Assembly: GCF_031157255.1 (NCBI RefSeq)
Contig: NZ_JAVIFX010000003.1
Coordinates: 62,001 to 126,000, forward strand
Length of the DNA: 64,000 nt
From: Bradyrhizobium sp. LHD-71
GTDB taxonomy: Bacteria; Pseudomonadota; Alphaproteobacteria; Rhizobiales; Xanthobacteraceae
Direction of reading: 5' to 3'
A model generated the notes under the pieces. The model made no database searches. It saw only the letters and a program-made list of their open reading frames with translations, and was not told the origin of the DNA. Shown in pieces: positions 1 through 8,437 of this stretch. Numbering within the stretch: the stretch's first letter is position 1; the number at the start of each line of letters is the position of its first letter. A program made the position numbers and the translations under genes.

Positions 1-656
1 TGCGGCCCATAGCAGCACAGTTTGTAGATTCTGCGCGCGACCGCTGAAGCGAGCCCCGACAGGACGTAAGGTGCGGGGGAGCCTTGCCCTCGCGGAACGC
101 ACGTGGCCGTGGCGCCTGCGTGCGAGCATGTGTCGTTCGCCAGAACCCGCGCAAGGAGCGTGACAGTACGCGCCATCACCGCATCCAGTGCGCCGCTCAG
201 GCCCGCGGCATCTTCCGCCGACGGATGTCCTGCGGCGACGATGCCACCGCTTTGGCTGTCGAGAATTTCGATCTCCGGCAGATCACCTGCGACGACGGCA
301 GCGAGAATGGCGTCCTCGCCGGCTGCGCCATTATAAAGAGGTGTCAGTACCCGGCGGCCTTCCGAAATCGCGTTATGTAACTCGTTCGACGCAAAGTCGA
401 TGATGATGTCCGCTCGCGCTTTGGCGCCATGGCGTCCAACGATGTCGTCGATCGGCATTGCATCAGCGCCGCTTCCGAGGCCGCGCCGCAGGACCAGCCG
501 CTCAAGCTCGAAAAGGAATTCGAGGCCGCGAGGCTTGTGCGTGGCGCAGTCGACTGCCGCGACCTGAAGCTTTGCCGTGTCGTCGGCGAGGGCTCCGACG
601 GCGCGTTCCATCCAACGTCTGGGTCGTCTCGCATCAAATCGGAGTTCGAGAATCAT
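1..656 (-). CDS. GINT1-like polysaccharide-cluster protein, cut by window edge
   Basis: The frame opens at an ATG at 656 and runs off the left edge without a stop, giving at least 218 residues of a larger protein. The start lies 23 bases inside the end of the upstream glycosyltransferase gene in another frame, so translation is probably coupled. The product begins MILELRFDARRPRRW and near the edge reads RRIYKLCCYGPH. From memory, both stretches resemble bacterial proteins annotated with a glucosamine inositolphosphorylceramide transferase 1 (GINT1) N-terminal domain, which occur in rhizobial surface-polysaccharide clusters. That family assignment is uncertain because the C-terminal part is missing. 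The operon context (flippase, GT4 enzyme) supports a role in glycan assembly. Competing short frames on both strands here look like shadows because only this one stays open from 656 to 1. Confidence 0.62.
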   Translation of the reverse strand, partial: MILELRFDARRPRRWMERAVGALADDTAKLQVAAVDCATHKPRGLEFLFELERLVLRRGLGSGADAMPIDDIVGRHGAKARADIIIDFASNELHNAISEGRRVLTPLYNGAAGEDAILAAVVAGDLPEIEILDSQSGGIVAAGHPSAEDAAGLSGALDAVMARTVTLLARVLANDTCSHAGATATCVPRGQGSPAPYVLSGLASAVARRIYKLCCYGP

Positions 657-1794
657 CTTGGGAAAGACCGAACTGCAGCGTCCGGCGATGAAAAAGCGTT
701 GCGAAGATTCGTTCGTAGTCTTCTACCATCGCGTCGATGGAGTAGCGGGATTTCAGTTGCTGCGCATTTTGTCGCAGCGTTGCCCTGAGCGTCCGATCGG
801 TCAAGACGCGCGATGTTGCGGCGGCGAATTCTTTTGTATCGGCGGCATCGACAAACAGCGCCATTGGTGCGTCATCCGCAGACAGAACCTCTTGCAGCAC
901 AGGCAGTTTGTTGGCGACGACGGGAACGCCGGCCTGTGCCGCTTCCACCGCAGCAAGCCCAAAGGTCTCGGCAGCGGACGGGAACACGAAGGCGTCCAAC
1001 GCAACAAGAAAGTCCCCCGTCCTTTCCGGTGCGACTTCGCCGGCAAAGTGCAGGCGATCCGCCACACCAAGCTCGGTTGCGAGGTCGAGAAGCCGTTGCC
1101 GGTCTGGGCCCTGGCCAAGCAGAGCGAGATGCCAGTCCGGTCTCAGGGCCAGCAAGCGAACCGCATGATCCAGACCCTTGAGCGGGTGCAGACGGGCGAC
1201 GCATCCGAGTATCGCGGCGTCGCGCGGAAGACCAAAGACACTGCGAGCCGCCTCGCGCGTCAGCTGTGACGTCCGTTCCGCAAAGCCGTGGGCGACATGG
1301 ACGACCCTGTCGCTATAAGCCTTCGGATACGTTGCATAGATCCGCTGAACGTCGATCGAGTTCACCGTCACAACCTTGAAGACGCCGGCGGCGCCCAAGC
1401 AGAAGTCGGCCGCGCGGAGCAGCTTGCTCATAGTCGCGAGCGCGGACACCTGATTGGCGACGACCGGCGCAGACGAGACCAACCTGGCCACGGGCGCAGC
1501 GATGACGTTGCCGTAATGTTGGAACGTGAGAATGACGTCCGGCTGCAGATGACGGATATGGCGGGCCAGATTGAGGAGCATTCGCATCAACTGCAGCGGC
1601 GAGGAGGGCCGCTCAGGAGCGCAATAGAAAGTGTTCACGGGTTCGCTGAACGTCGACGACTTGCGGAAGAAGAAGAGGTTCGAGACCTCATATCCCCTTG
1701 CCGCAAAGCCCTCTGCCAGGATGCGGGCGATTTCCTGGGCGCCTGCATTCTCGCCCTGCGTCTGTATCAGAAGAATCCTTTGCGGGCGGGTCAT
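634..1794 (-). CDS. GT4-family glycosyltransferase
   Basis: This 386-residue protein transfers a sugar from a nucleotide-sugar donor to a glycan or lipid carrier on the cytoplasmic side of the membrane. It has a GT-B layout. The N-terminal half starts RILLIQTQGENAGAQEIAR and carries the HVAHGF stretch typical before the donor domain. The C-terminal half has GCVARLHPLKGLDHAV, a LLGQGPDR segment and the E-x7-E type motif AETFGLAAVEAAQAGVPVV that contacts the donor phosphate and ribose in GT4 enzymes. Its start overlaps the flippase stop by four bases and its own stop lies inside the next gene, so three genes are translated as a tight leftward operon. Donor and acceptor cannot be told from sequence. 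Confidence 0.85.
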   Translation of the reverse strand: MTRPQRILLIQTQGENAGAQEIARILAEGFAARGYEVSNLFFFRKSSTFSEPVNTFYCAPERPSSPLQLMRMLLNLARHIRHLQPDVILTFQHYGNVIAAPVARLVSSAPVVANQVSALATMSKLLRAADFCLGAAGVFKVVTVNSIDVQRIYATYPKAYSDRVVHVAHGFAERTSQLTREAARSVFGLPRDAAILGCVARLHPLKGLDHAVRLLALRPDWHLALLGQGPDRQRLLDLATELGVADRLHFAGEVAPERTGDFLVALDAFVFPSAAETFGLAAVEAAQAGVPVVANKLPVLQEVLSADDAPMALFVDAADTKEFAAATSRVLTDRTLRATLRQNAQQLKSRYSIDAMVEDYERIFATLFHRRTLQFGLSQDDSRTPI

Positions 1795-3194
1795 GGCTGC
1801 ACCCGCTGAGTATCACGCTCGGCGTCGGGGTCCGCTTCAAGGCTCGACGCCAGCTGCGGCCTCACTTTTCGGAAGATACCAATGATTGACGGATCGATAC
1901 CGGTCCAACGTCGGCAGAGCACATTAAGCGTCAGAGTTGTCGCAAGGAGCGACAGTGTGGCGGCGAGGGCGGCGCCCATGAGACCGAATATTGGAATCAG
2001 GATGGCGAAGCCGAGCATCCTGAGCGCGATGTTGGCGACCAGAATCCAGGGATACTGTCCCTCATGTCCTGAGATCAACAACACGGCCGGTGCCGGTCCG
2101 CCGGCTGCGGCCAGGGCGGTTCCTGCGACAAGAATGATCAACGCCCATTGCTGGCCCGCGAACGAGGGCCCGAAGAAGCCGAGAATGGCGTCGGCGCCAA
2201 AGACGATCAGAAGGATGCCGCCGGTCACGCACAGCAGAATGATCTCTGCCATGCTGCTGAAAACACGATTGATCTCGTCAATCCTGCCCGCGAAGTACAG
2301 TTGCGGAATCCGACGGATGGCAAGCACATGTGCCGCCGACAATAGCGTACCGAACGAGTTGGCGATGCGGCTCGCGACGAAGTAGACGCCCGCGGCCGGT
2401 GCATCAAGCAGCAGGTAGATCACGATCACGTCGAAATACTGATTCAGAGTTTCGAGCACCGTCGTCAGCCATAGTCGGGTGGAAGCGCGCCACCACGCGC
2501 CGCTGTGCTTGATTGGCCGGGCCTTCCAGATGTTCTGCGGGAACGCCCTGACCGTGACGGTGACTTGCGTCGTGATCGCCACGGCGAGCGCGACGCAGGC
2601 AATGAGGAAGAACTCGGCCGGATCGATGGTGGCCTTGCCACGGACGATCACGAACAGCGCCGCGGTGGTGAGCGTCTTCCAGAAGATCTCGCGCGTGCCC
2701 TCGGCGAGCAGCAGCCCGACCGCATAGCGGGCAACGTGTCCGCCAAAACCGACCACGCTGTTGGCGATGAGGTATAGCGAAGCACCGAGCATCAGTGCGG
2801 CGCTTTCCTTCAACACGAAGTGGCCGACCAGAAACATGGCGGCTGCCAGCAGCAATGGCAGCGTCGCAACGATTTGTAGCGAGAAGTTGAGGGCGCCACG
2901 CGCGAGTTCGGGCGAGTTTGACACCGTGTATTCGTTCAACGCGCGCAGGATGAACATTTCCTGGCCCAACAGGGCGCACACGCTTCCCATCTGGGTGATG
3001 CTAAGCCACGTCGCCAGATGACCAAATTCCGCCGCCGGCATTGCCCGTGCGGCGAGGGAAAGCATCAGAAAGGCAACTAGGCCGGCGCCCAGTTGGACAA
3101 CGATCGTCCCGGAGAACGCATGCACGATTTCACCGCCCAGGCGGCGCATGAGCGGTTCGGTGACATATCGCAGGCGGCGCAATGGGACCGGCAT
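1791..3194 (-). CDS. Polysaccharide flippase-like membrane protein (Wzx/PST type)
   Basis: This is a 467-residue polytopic protein with about twelve hydrophobic segments spread along its length, for example IVVQLGAGLVAFLMLSLAA near residue 35 and a final block around residues 390-440. The short N-terminal cytoplasmic tail and positively charged C-terminus fit the MATE/PST-type flippases that move lipid-linked oligosaccharide repeat units across the inner membrane. It is the first gene of the leftward operon, its stop overlapping the GT4 start by four bases. Facing it across a 245-base gap is a Wzz-type copolymerase, which together with this protein would form the export side of a Wzx/Wzy pathway. 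No Wzy polymerase is visible in the window. The exact substrate is unknown. Confidence 0.78.
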   Translation of the reverse strand: MPVPLRRLRYVTEPLMRRLGGEIVHAFSGTIVVQLGAGLVAFLMLSLAARAMPAAEFGHLATWLSITQMGSVCALLGQEMFILRALNEYTVSNSPELARGALNFSLQIVATLPLLLAAAMFLVGHFVLKESAALMLGASLYLIANSVVGFGGHVARYAVGLLLAEGTREIFWKTLTTAALFVIVRGKATIDPAEFFLIACVALAVAITTQVTVTVRAFPQNIWKARPIKHSGAWWRASTRLWLTTVLETLNQYFDVIVIYLLLDAPAAGVYFVASRIANSFGTLLSAAHVLAIRRIPQLYFAGRIDEINRVFSSMAEIILLCVTGGILLIVFGADAILGFFGPSFAGQQWALIILVAGTALAAAGGPAPAVLLISGHEGQYPWILVANIALRMLGFAILIPIFGLMGAALAATLSLLATTLTLNVLCRRWTGIDPSIIGIFRKVRPQLASSLEADPDAERDTQRVQP

Positions 3195-3439
3195 CGGCTC
3201 TTCGATTGGAGTGCGGACGACACGTAGTTATCCGGTCTCCATAAGCACAATATCTGTCGAGTCTCTTGCGATTTGGCTCAAAAGGCGCGCGATCTCTTAA
3301 GACATGATTAACCGTGGCTCCCCGTTGAAACGGTTCCAAAATTTGGCTGGCGTAATGCTTAGTTAACTATGAATATTTACGGTTTCGCGCATGGTATGCC
3401 GGCTTCGGCATATGCAACGTCGAGCTGGAGTGAGTAACC
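3195..3439. promoter_or_regulatory. Divergent promoter region between flippase operon and wzz-like gene
   Basis: This gene-free stretch separates two divergent polysaccharide units and must hold both promoters. It is AT-rich by local standards in its right half (TTAGTTAACTATGAATATTTA around 3359-3379). I see no clear sigma-70 hexamers at standard spacing and no perfect operator palindrome, so no site is placed more exactly. Confidence 0.4.
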
Positions 3440-5497
3440 ATGTCGGGCAGGCAGACGGCAGCCGCGCCGAGTGAGCGCCGTGCCCCGCCTGACCGGGATT
3501 CGTGGGATAATCCCGACCTCGAGCCGGCAGCGGCCAATACCGACGACCAGTCGCTCCAACGCTTGCTCTCGCCGTCTCAGCTCGCGGCGATTGTGCGTGC
3601 GAATCTCAAAAAGATCGCGGCCCTTGCGCTGGCGCTGTTTGTGCTCGGTACTTTGGCCATTCTGATGTTTCCGGCGCGCTACACCGCGACATCGCTGGTC
3701 TTTGTCGATCCACGCGAACAGAAGGTCACGAACGAACAGGATGTGCTGCCCGGAATTGGGCAGGATGCCGCAGCGCTGCAGAGCATTATCGAAATCGCCA
3801 AATCCGATGGCTTTCTCCGTCCCGTGATCGAAAAACTCGGCGTCGCCAAGGACACGGAAATCTCCGGCGGCGAAACCAACATGGCCCGGTTGTTGGCCCG
3901 ATTCCGCAGCCGTCTTGATGTTTCACGTGTCGGCCAGACTTATGTCATCGCAATTTCCTTCGCCTCCGCCGATGCCAATCGTGCGGCCTACTATGCGAAC
4001 GCCTTGGCCGAAGCCTTCGTCGCGGCGCAGGAAAGGACACGCGCGATGGCGACGAAGGAGGCGGCTGACTGGCTCAATGATCGCCTGAAGGACCTGCGCA
4101 GCACGTTGACGGCATCGGAGGATGCGATCGCAGCCTTCAAGACCAGGCACAAGATCATCGATGCGGGAAAGGACAGCACCACGCGCCAGCTTCGTGCGAC
4201 TGAGCTCAGCCAGCAGGTCTCCGCTGCCAGGCTTCGCACGGAGGAAGCGAAGAGCCGTTACGATCAGGTGCAGCGTGATCTGAAGTCTAACGTCGAGACG
4301 TCGACCGGATCGCGGTCCGATCTGCTGACCTCGCTTCGCGCGCAGCGGACGCAGTTGGACGACGCGATCGCGCAGAGGCGGGCGGTGCTCGGCGATCGCC
4401 ATCCCGAGGTCGTCATCGCGCTGGCGCAGCGAGCCACGTTGGAGCGTCAGATCGAAGCCGAGCGCCGGCGGATCATCCAGGCAGCGAGGTCGGATTACGA
4501 GGCGCAGCGCGAGCAGCAGAGAGACCTGGAAGCCTCGCTCAACGGCGTCGAAAGGGAGATGCTGACGACGAACGAAGCCTCCGTGAAACTGCAGGAGCTG
4601 CAGCTGGAAGCCGATGCCAACCGCAGCATCTACGAGCAGTTCCTTTCGCGCTACAAGACGACCAGCGAGCAGCAGTCGTTGCAGACGTCGCAGACCAGGA
4701 TCGTCTCATCTGCCACCGCGCCGGCCCGTCCATCGCGCCCCAGTCTGCCGTTGCTGCTGGCTGTCACTGCCCTGGGATCGCTGCTCGCGTCCGCAGCCGC
4801 CGTTACGCTTGCGGCCGCCGCAGGTGTTCGACTGCCCGTGGTCGGCCGCGAGACCAAACCGCCGAGCCAGGCCAGTCCGCCTCCCGCGCCGGACCACCCG
4901 ACCTTCAGGGCGCTGCTCGATCTGCCGGTCTGGGCCGACATGCCTGCGGGCGGCGCGCTCGCGTCTGACGGCAGACCATCACCCGAGGTCAAGCGCCGGC
5001 TCGCCGACCTGTTGGAACGGGTTGCGCTGACGCGCGGCCTGCACGGCCGCGTGGTGCTTCTGCTCTCCGGCCACGCGCAGCAGGGCAGGCCAGCTATCGC
5101 TGAAGCGCTGAACGCCCTGGCGCTCGATCGCGGCATGCTAAGCGTCCTGATCCAGATCGAGCCGAAAAGCGTCCGCACGTTGCCGTTCCTGGTGCGCGCG
5201 CCGGTGCGTGACCATACGGTTATGCGAACGACGTCCTCAGCCTTGCTGAAACTGCTGTCGGGGCGAGGCGGATCGGCCGGCGATCTCCGGTCGAAGTACG
5301 ACATCATCGTCGTCGACGGCACGTCGCTGCAGGACCCGGCGGAGATCGTCGCCCTGGCGGACCAGATCGATTTCGCAGCATTCCTGGTCGATGAGCAACA
5401 GGACGGCGATCTTCTGGTGAAGGCAATGGAGATCCTGTCATCCAAGCCCAACGTCGCCAAAGGCGTGATCATCGATCCGGCCTCTGCCGGATCATGA
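3440..5497 (+). CDS. Wzz/GumC-type polysaccharide copolymerase with dead BY-kinase domain
   Basis: This 685-residue inner-membrane protein belongs to the polysaccharide copolymerase family that controls chain length and couples synthesis to export. It has a Wzz domain with a first membrane segment at about residues 57-77, a long periplasmic region rich in predicted coiled coil (about 195-415) with the family's RHPEV-like stretch DRHPEVV near 319, and a second membrane segment at about 436-463. The C-terminal cytoplasmic part (about 485-685) has the fold order of a BY-kinase/ParA-like ATPase, including the Walker-B-like IIVVDG at 622-627. The Walker A loop is replaced by SGHAQQGRPAIAEAL at 543-557, which lacks the GKS/T lysine, and there is no tyrosine-rich tail. 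It therefore probably cannot phosphorylate itself. A GGAG precedes the ATG. Confidence 0.85.
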   Translation: MSGRQTAAAPSERRAPPDRDSWDNPDLEPAAANTDDQSLQRLLSPSQLAAIVRANLKKIAALALALFVLGTLAILMFPARYTATSLVFVDPREQKVTNEQDVLPGIGQDAAALQSIIEIAKSDGFLRPVIEKLGVAKDTEISGGETNMARLLARFRSRLDVSRVGQTYVIAISFASADANRAAYYANALAEAFVAAQERTRAMATKEAADWLNDRLKDLRSTLTASEDAIAAFKTRHKIIDAGKDSTTRQLRATELSQQVSAARLRTEEAKSRYDQVQRDLKSNVETSTGSRSDLLTSLRAQRTQLDDAIAQRRAVLGDRHPEVVIALAQRATLERQIEAERRRIIQAARSDYEAQREQQRDLEASLNGVEREMLTTNEASVKLQELQLEADANRSIYEQFLSRYKTTSEQQSLQTSQTRIVSSATAPARPSRPSLPLLLAVTALGSLLASAAAVTLAAAAGVRLPVVGRETKPPSQASPPPAPDHPTFRALLDLPVWADMPAGGALASDGRPSPEVKRRLADLLERVALTRGLHGRVVLLLSGHAQQGRPAIAEALNALALDRGMLSVLIQIEPKSVRTLPFLVRAPVRDHTVMRTTSSALLKLLSGRGGSAGDLRSKYDIIVVDGTSLQDPAEIVALADQIDFAAFLVDEQQDGDLLVKAMEILSSKPNVAKGVIIDPASAGS

Positions 5498-5573
5498 GGA
5501 CGTTCTGCCCTTGGTGGCCGACGCTCTCCTGCTTGGCTTCTTCAACTCGTAACTTGTGGCGACGCGACTTCTA

Positions 5574-6491
5574 TCAAAGCGGCCCGAACGGCGCTCGCTG
5601 ATCGGATGTCTCGCGGGCGCGCAGCGCATCGCGTTTTGGCGGCGCCTGGAACATGCGGCGATACTCGCGGGTGAACTGCGAAATGCTCTCATAGCCAACC
5701 TCGAAGGCGGCGCTGCTTGCCGAAAAGCCTTCATCGAGCATGAGCCTGCGCGCTTCAAGGAGGCGCAGCCGCTTCTGATATTGCCCAGGTGTCAGTGACG
5801 TCATGTGCTTGAAGTGCTTGTGGAACGCGGTGAGGCTCATCGATGCGGTTTCAGCGAGCCGCTCGATCGGGATGCGCGTTTGGTATTCGGCGCGCAGCAT
5901 CGCGACTGCCGCGCCAAGGCGCGTCGCGTGGCTGCCCGGATCCGCAAGCGCGCGTAAATCGGCGCCATGGCTGCCGGCAAGAAGCCAGTAGTGGAGCTCG
6001 CGCAAGATCCCCGGCCGCAGGACCGGCGTGGCCTCCGGCTGATCGAGAAGGCGCATCAGCCGGGCAACGCAATCCAATGTCGCGGCCTCGGTGTCGTTTG
6101 CGAACAGCGTCCGCATTGCGGACGGGCGCTGCGTGCGGACGCCGCTGCCCAGCTGCGCCGCGACCTCCCGCAGGACTGTCATTTCGAGTTCGACGGCAAT
6201 CGCCAGATAAGGCTGGCTCGGGCTCGCCTGAACGATCCGTCCCACCACCGGCATGTCGGCGCTTACGATCACCGACTTGCCGGCGGAAAAGATCCGCTCT
6301 TCGCGTCCGACAATCATGCGCTTGGCACCCTGCAGGACAAGGCAAATCAGCGGCCGGTAGATCGAATGCAGGTCGCCGTGCGGTGTTTCCACGCACATCA
6401 TCCGCAGCCCTGGCACCGGCGTCACGGCAAGGCCGTCCCGGTTGGCGTGGACGGCGGCATAGGTTCGGACGGCCTGTTTGAGCGAGTCCAT
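5574..6491 (-). CDS. AraC-family transcriptional regulator (AraC_N type)
   Basis: The protein has 305 residues. The N-terminal half (about 20-170) matches the AraC_N cupin-like effector domain, with GLRMMCVETPHGDLHSIYRP and the ICLVLQGAKRM stretch recalled from this subgroup. The C-terminal 100 residues hold two helix-turn-helix motifs (IERLAETASMSLTAFHKHFK and the SASSAAFEVGYESISQF repeat) ending with the usual FTREYRRMFQAPPKRD signature. An AGGAG lies ahead of the ATG. It is divergent from two SDR genes at 6657 and 7527; regulators of this subgroup typically control an adjacent oxidoreductase gene, so the SDR pair is the likely target, possibly in response to an aldehyde or other electrophile (inference). 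Confidence 0.88.
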   Translation of the reverse strand: MDSLKQAVRTYAAVHANRDGLAVTPVPGLRMMCVETPHGDLHSIYRPLICLVLQGAKRMIVGREERIFSAGKSVIVSADMPVVGRIVQASPSQPYLAIAVELEMTVLREVAAQLGSGVRTQRPSAMRTLFANDTEAATLDCVARLMRLLDQPEATPVLRPGILRELHYWLLAGSHGADLRALADPGSHATRLGAAVAMLRAEYQTRIPIERLAETASMSLTAFHKHFKHMTSLTPGQYQKRLRLLEARRLMLDEGFSASSAAFEVGYESISQFTREYRRMFQAPPKRDALRARETSDQRAPFGPL

Positions 6492-6560
6492 GGCGATCTC
6501 CTGCGAGGCGGCTGGATGCTAACACAAACGCTGGCGAACATCAGCCAGGCTGCAGAATCC

Positions 6561-6587
6561 GGCAAGTTTTGCGCATGCCTGGGCAAG
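6561..6587. promoter_or_regulatory. Candidate AraC direct-repeat operator
   Basis: GGCAAG occurs at 6561-6566 and again at 6582-6587, exactly 21 bases (two helical turns) apart, in the divergent gap between the AraC gene and the Tat-signal SDR gene. Direct repeats on one face of the helix are the usual AraC-dimer site. Assignment rests on spacing and place only. Confidence 0.3.
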
Positions 6588-6656
6588 CGTCCGATCGCGG
6601 CCGGCGGTAATGATGTTCCGAAAGCACGGGTTCATTCGATCAGGAAGGGACTTCCG

Positions 6657-7502
6657 ATGACGGGATACACGGAGATGCGGCGACGAACGCTGTTGGCGGC
6701 TGCGGCCATGGCCCCTGCGATGTTTGCGGCGGGCGCAGCCTCTGCTCAATCCGCGTGCCAGATGTCGGCTTCAAACGGCAAAGTTGCGCTGGTGACCGGC
6801 TCGTCCCGCGGCATCGGCGCGGCTACCGCCAGGCGCCTTGCCCGCGACGGTTATGCCGTCACTGTCAACTGCGTCGTGAACCGTGATCTCGCCGCGGGCG
6901 TCGTGAAAGAGATCGAGGACGCAGGTGGCCGTGCGACCTGGGTGCAGGCCGATGTCAGCGATCCGGCTGCCGTGCGGCGTCTGTTCGAAGCCAACGAGCG
7001 GGCGTTTGGTCCGGTCGACGTCGTGGTCAGCAACGCTGGCATCATGCGGCTCGCGACCTTCCGCGATATGACGGATGACGATTTCAATCGCATGGTCGAT
7101 GTCAACCTGAAAGGCAGTTTCTATGTGCTGCGCGAGGCGGCACGTCGCGTGCGCGACGGCGGCCGGATCATCGCGCTTTCCTCAAGCATCACGCTGCTGC
7201 GCAGCCCGTCCTATGGACCTTACGCCGCCACCAAGGCGGCCCAGGAGCTCTACGCAAATATCCTCGGCAAGGAGCTCGAGGGCCGGATGATCTCGGTGAA
7301 TGCGCTGGCGCCCGGGCTCGTCAACACCACACTTTTCACCGACGGCAAGACGCGTGAGCAGATCGCAGGCTTTGCGGCGCGCACGCCGCACAAGCGGCTC
7401 GGCGAGCCGTCCGACATCGCCGACACGATTGCAGCGCTCTGCAGCGCAGACGGCGGCTGGATCAACGGCCAGACCGTGTTCACCAACGGCGGCATCGTCT
7501 GA
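6657..7502 (+). CDS. SDR oxidoreductase with Tat-like signal peptide
   Basis: The 281-residue product is a classical short-chain dehydrogenase: cofactor motif TGSSRGIG near residue 48, the NAG motif in VVSNAGIMR, catalytic serine in ALSSSIT and the YxxxK pair in YGPYAATKAA. The start used is the ATG at 6657, preceded by AGGAAGGGA; the frame remains open far upstream but that part overlaps the regulator gene. The first 31 residues read MRRRTLLAAAAMAPAMF followed by AAGAASAQS, a twin-arginine-like leader with a probable AxA cleavage site. If exported, the enzyme would travel folded with its nicotinamide cofactor. Its substrate is unknown. It is followed 24 bases later by a second SDR gene, and both are divergent from an AraC regulator. 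Confidence 0.87.
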   Translation: MTGYTEMRRRTLLAAAAMAPAMFAAGAASAQSACQMSASNGKVALVTGSSRGIGAATARRLARDGYAVTVNCVVNRDLAAGVVKEIEDAGGRATWVQADVSDPAAVRRLFEANERAFGPVDVVVSNAGIMRLATFRDMTDDDFNRMVDVNLKGSFYVLREAARRVRDGGRIIALSSSITLLRSPSYGPYAATKAAQELYANILGKELEGRMISVNALAPGLVNTTLFTDGKTREQIAGFAARTPHKRLGEPSDIADTIAALCSADGGWINGQTVFTNGGIV

Positions 7503-7526
7503 CCTCGAATTGGAATGGAGAGAACG

Positions 7527-8270
7527 ATGAGAACGACAGGCAACACCATCCTTATCACCGGTGGAGGTTCCGGCATCGGCCGCGAGCTGGCGCTGCGCTT
7601 CAACGCGCTTGGCAACACGGTGATCGTCGCCGGACGCCGCATGGCGGCGCTCGAACAGGTGATCGCCGGCCGCGAGGGAATGCACGCGATGACTCTCGAC
7701 GTCGAAGATCCGGAGAAGATCGCGACCTTCGCGAAGCAGGTGATCAGCGAGCATCCGCAGCTGAACGTGCTCATCAACAACGCCGGCATCATGCGGCATG
7801 AGGATCTGGCCAGAAAGCGTGACCTTGGTGATGCCGAGGAAACGATCGTCACCAATCTGCTTGGGCCGATCCGGCTCACCAATGTGTTGATCGATCACCT
7901 GGCTGTCCAACCCGCTGCCGCCATCGTCAACGTCTCGTCAGGTCTTGCGTTCACGCCATTGAGCGCGACGCCGACTTATAGCGCCACCAAGGCGGCGATC
8001 CATTCCTACACAGTGTCGCTGCGCGAGCAGCTCAGGGGCAAGGTCGAGTTGATCGAACTGGCACCGCCTGCAGTGCAGACCGAGCTCACGCCCGGCCAAT
8101 CGACGCGCGAAGGCTACTTGCCACTGGAGCAGTTCATCGACGAAGTGATGACGCTGTTTCAGCAACAGCCGACGCCCAAGGAGATCCTCGTCGAGCGCGT
8201 CGGCTTTCTGCGTTGGGCGGAGCGGGAGGGGCGTTTCGATCAGGTGGTCGAGATGCTCAGTGCTCGTTAG
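7527..8270 (+). CDS. SDR oxidoreductase (DltE-like)
   Basis: This 247-residue short-chain dehydrogenase has TGGGSGIGRELALRFN at its N-terminus, NNAGIMR, the serine strand NVSSGLAF and the catalytic YSATKAAIHSY. The order and the C-terminal ERVGFLRWAEREGRFDQVV tail fit the DltE-like uncharacterised oxidoreductases. An in-frame ATG lies at 7515, but the bases GGAGAG between it and 7527 form the ribosome binding site for the second ATG, so 7527 is preferred. Unlike its neighbour it has no signal sequence and should be cytoplasmic. It is probably cotranscribed with the Tat-signal SDR. Its stop codon lies within a palindromic intergenic repeat. Confidence 0.88.
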   Translation: MRTTGNTILITGGGSGIGRELALRFNALGNTVIVAGRRMAALEQVIAGREGMHAMTLDVEDPEKIATFAKQVISEHPQLNVLINNAGIMRHEDLARKRDLGDAEETIVTNLLGPIRLTNVLIDHLAVQPAAAIVNVSSGLAFTPLSATPTYSATKAAIHSYTVSLREQLRGKVELIELAPPAVQTELTPGQSTREGYLPLEQFIDEVMTLFQQQPTPKEILVERVGFLRWAEREGRFDQVVEMLSAR

Positions 8271-8342
8271 TGAGTAGTGAAGGCCCTCGCGAATAGAGCG
8301 CGCTTCCTTCATTCGCTATTCACGACTTGCTACCCACTACTT
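8268..8342. repeat. Imperfect palindromic intergenic repeat (TAGTGAGTAGTGA family)
   Basis: The left side reads TAGTGAGTAGTGA and the right side contains CTATTCACGACTTG and ACCCACTACT, which is a degenerate reverse complement. The same words occur in a much more perfect inverted repeat at 35900-35968, so this is a dispersed family rather than a one-off. It begins on the stop codon of the SDR gene and may end that transcript, as it lies between convergent genes. Confidence 0.6.
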
Positions 8343-8437
8343 ACATTCGTCCTTATCACGCCGCACCTGATCTGAAGGCAGATGGTGGAATGACGGTCGG
8401 CCGATGCTATCGGTCGACCGCTTCCGAAGGCCGACTG

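Noticed and set aside
5967-6656. 230-codon upstream extension of the Tat-signal SDR gene
   Set aside because: It overlaps the AraC gene in antisense and would bury the signal peptide; the ATG at 6657 has a good ribosome site.
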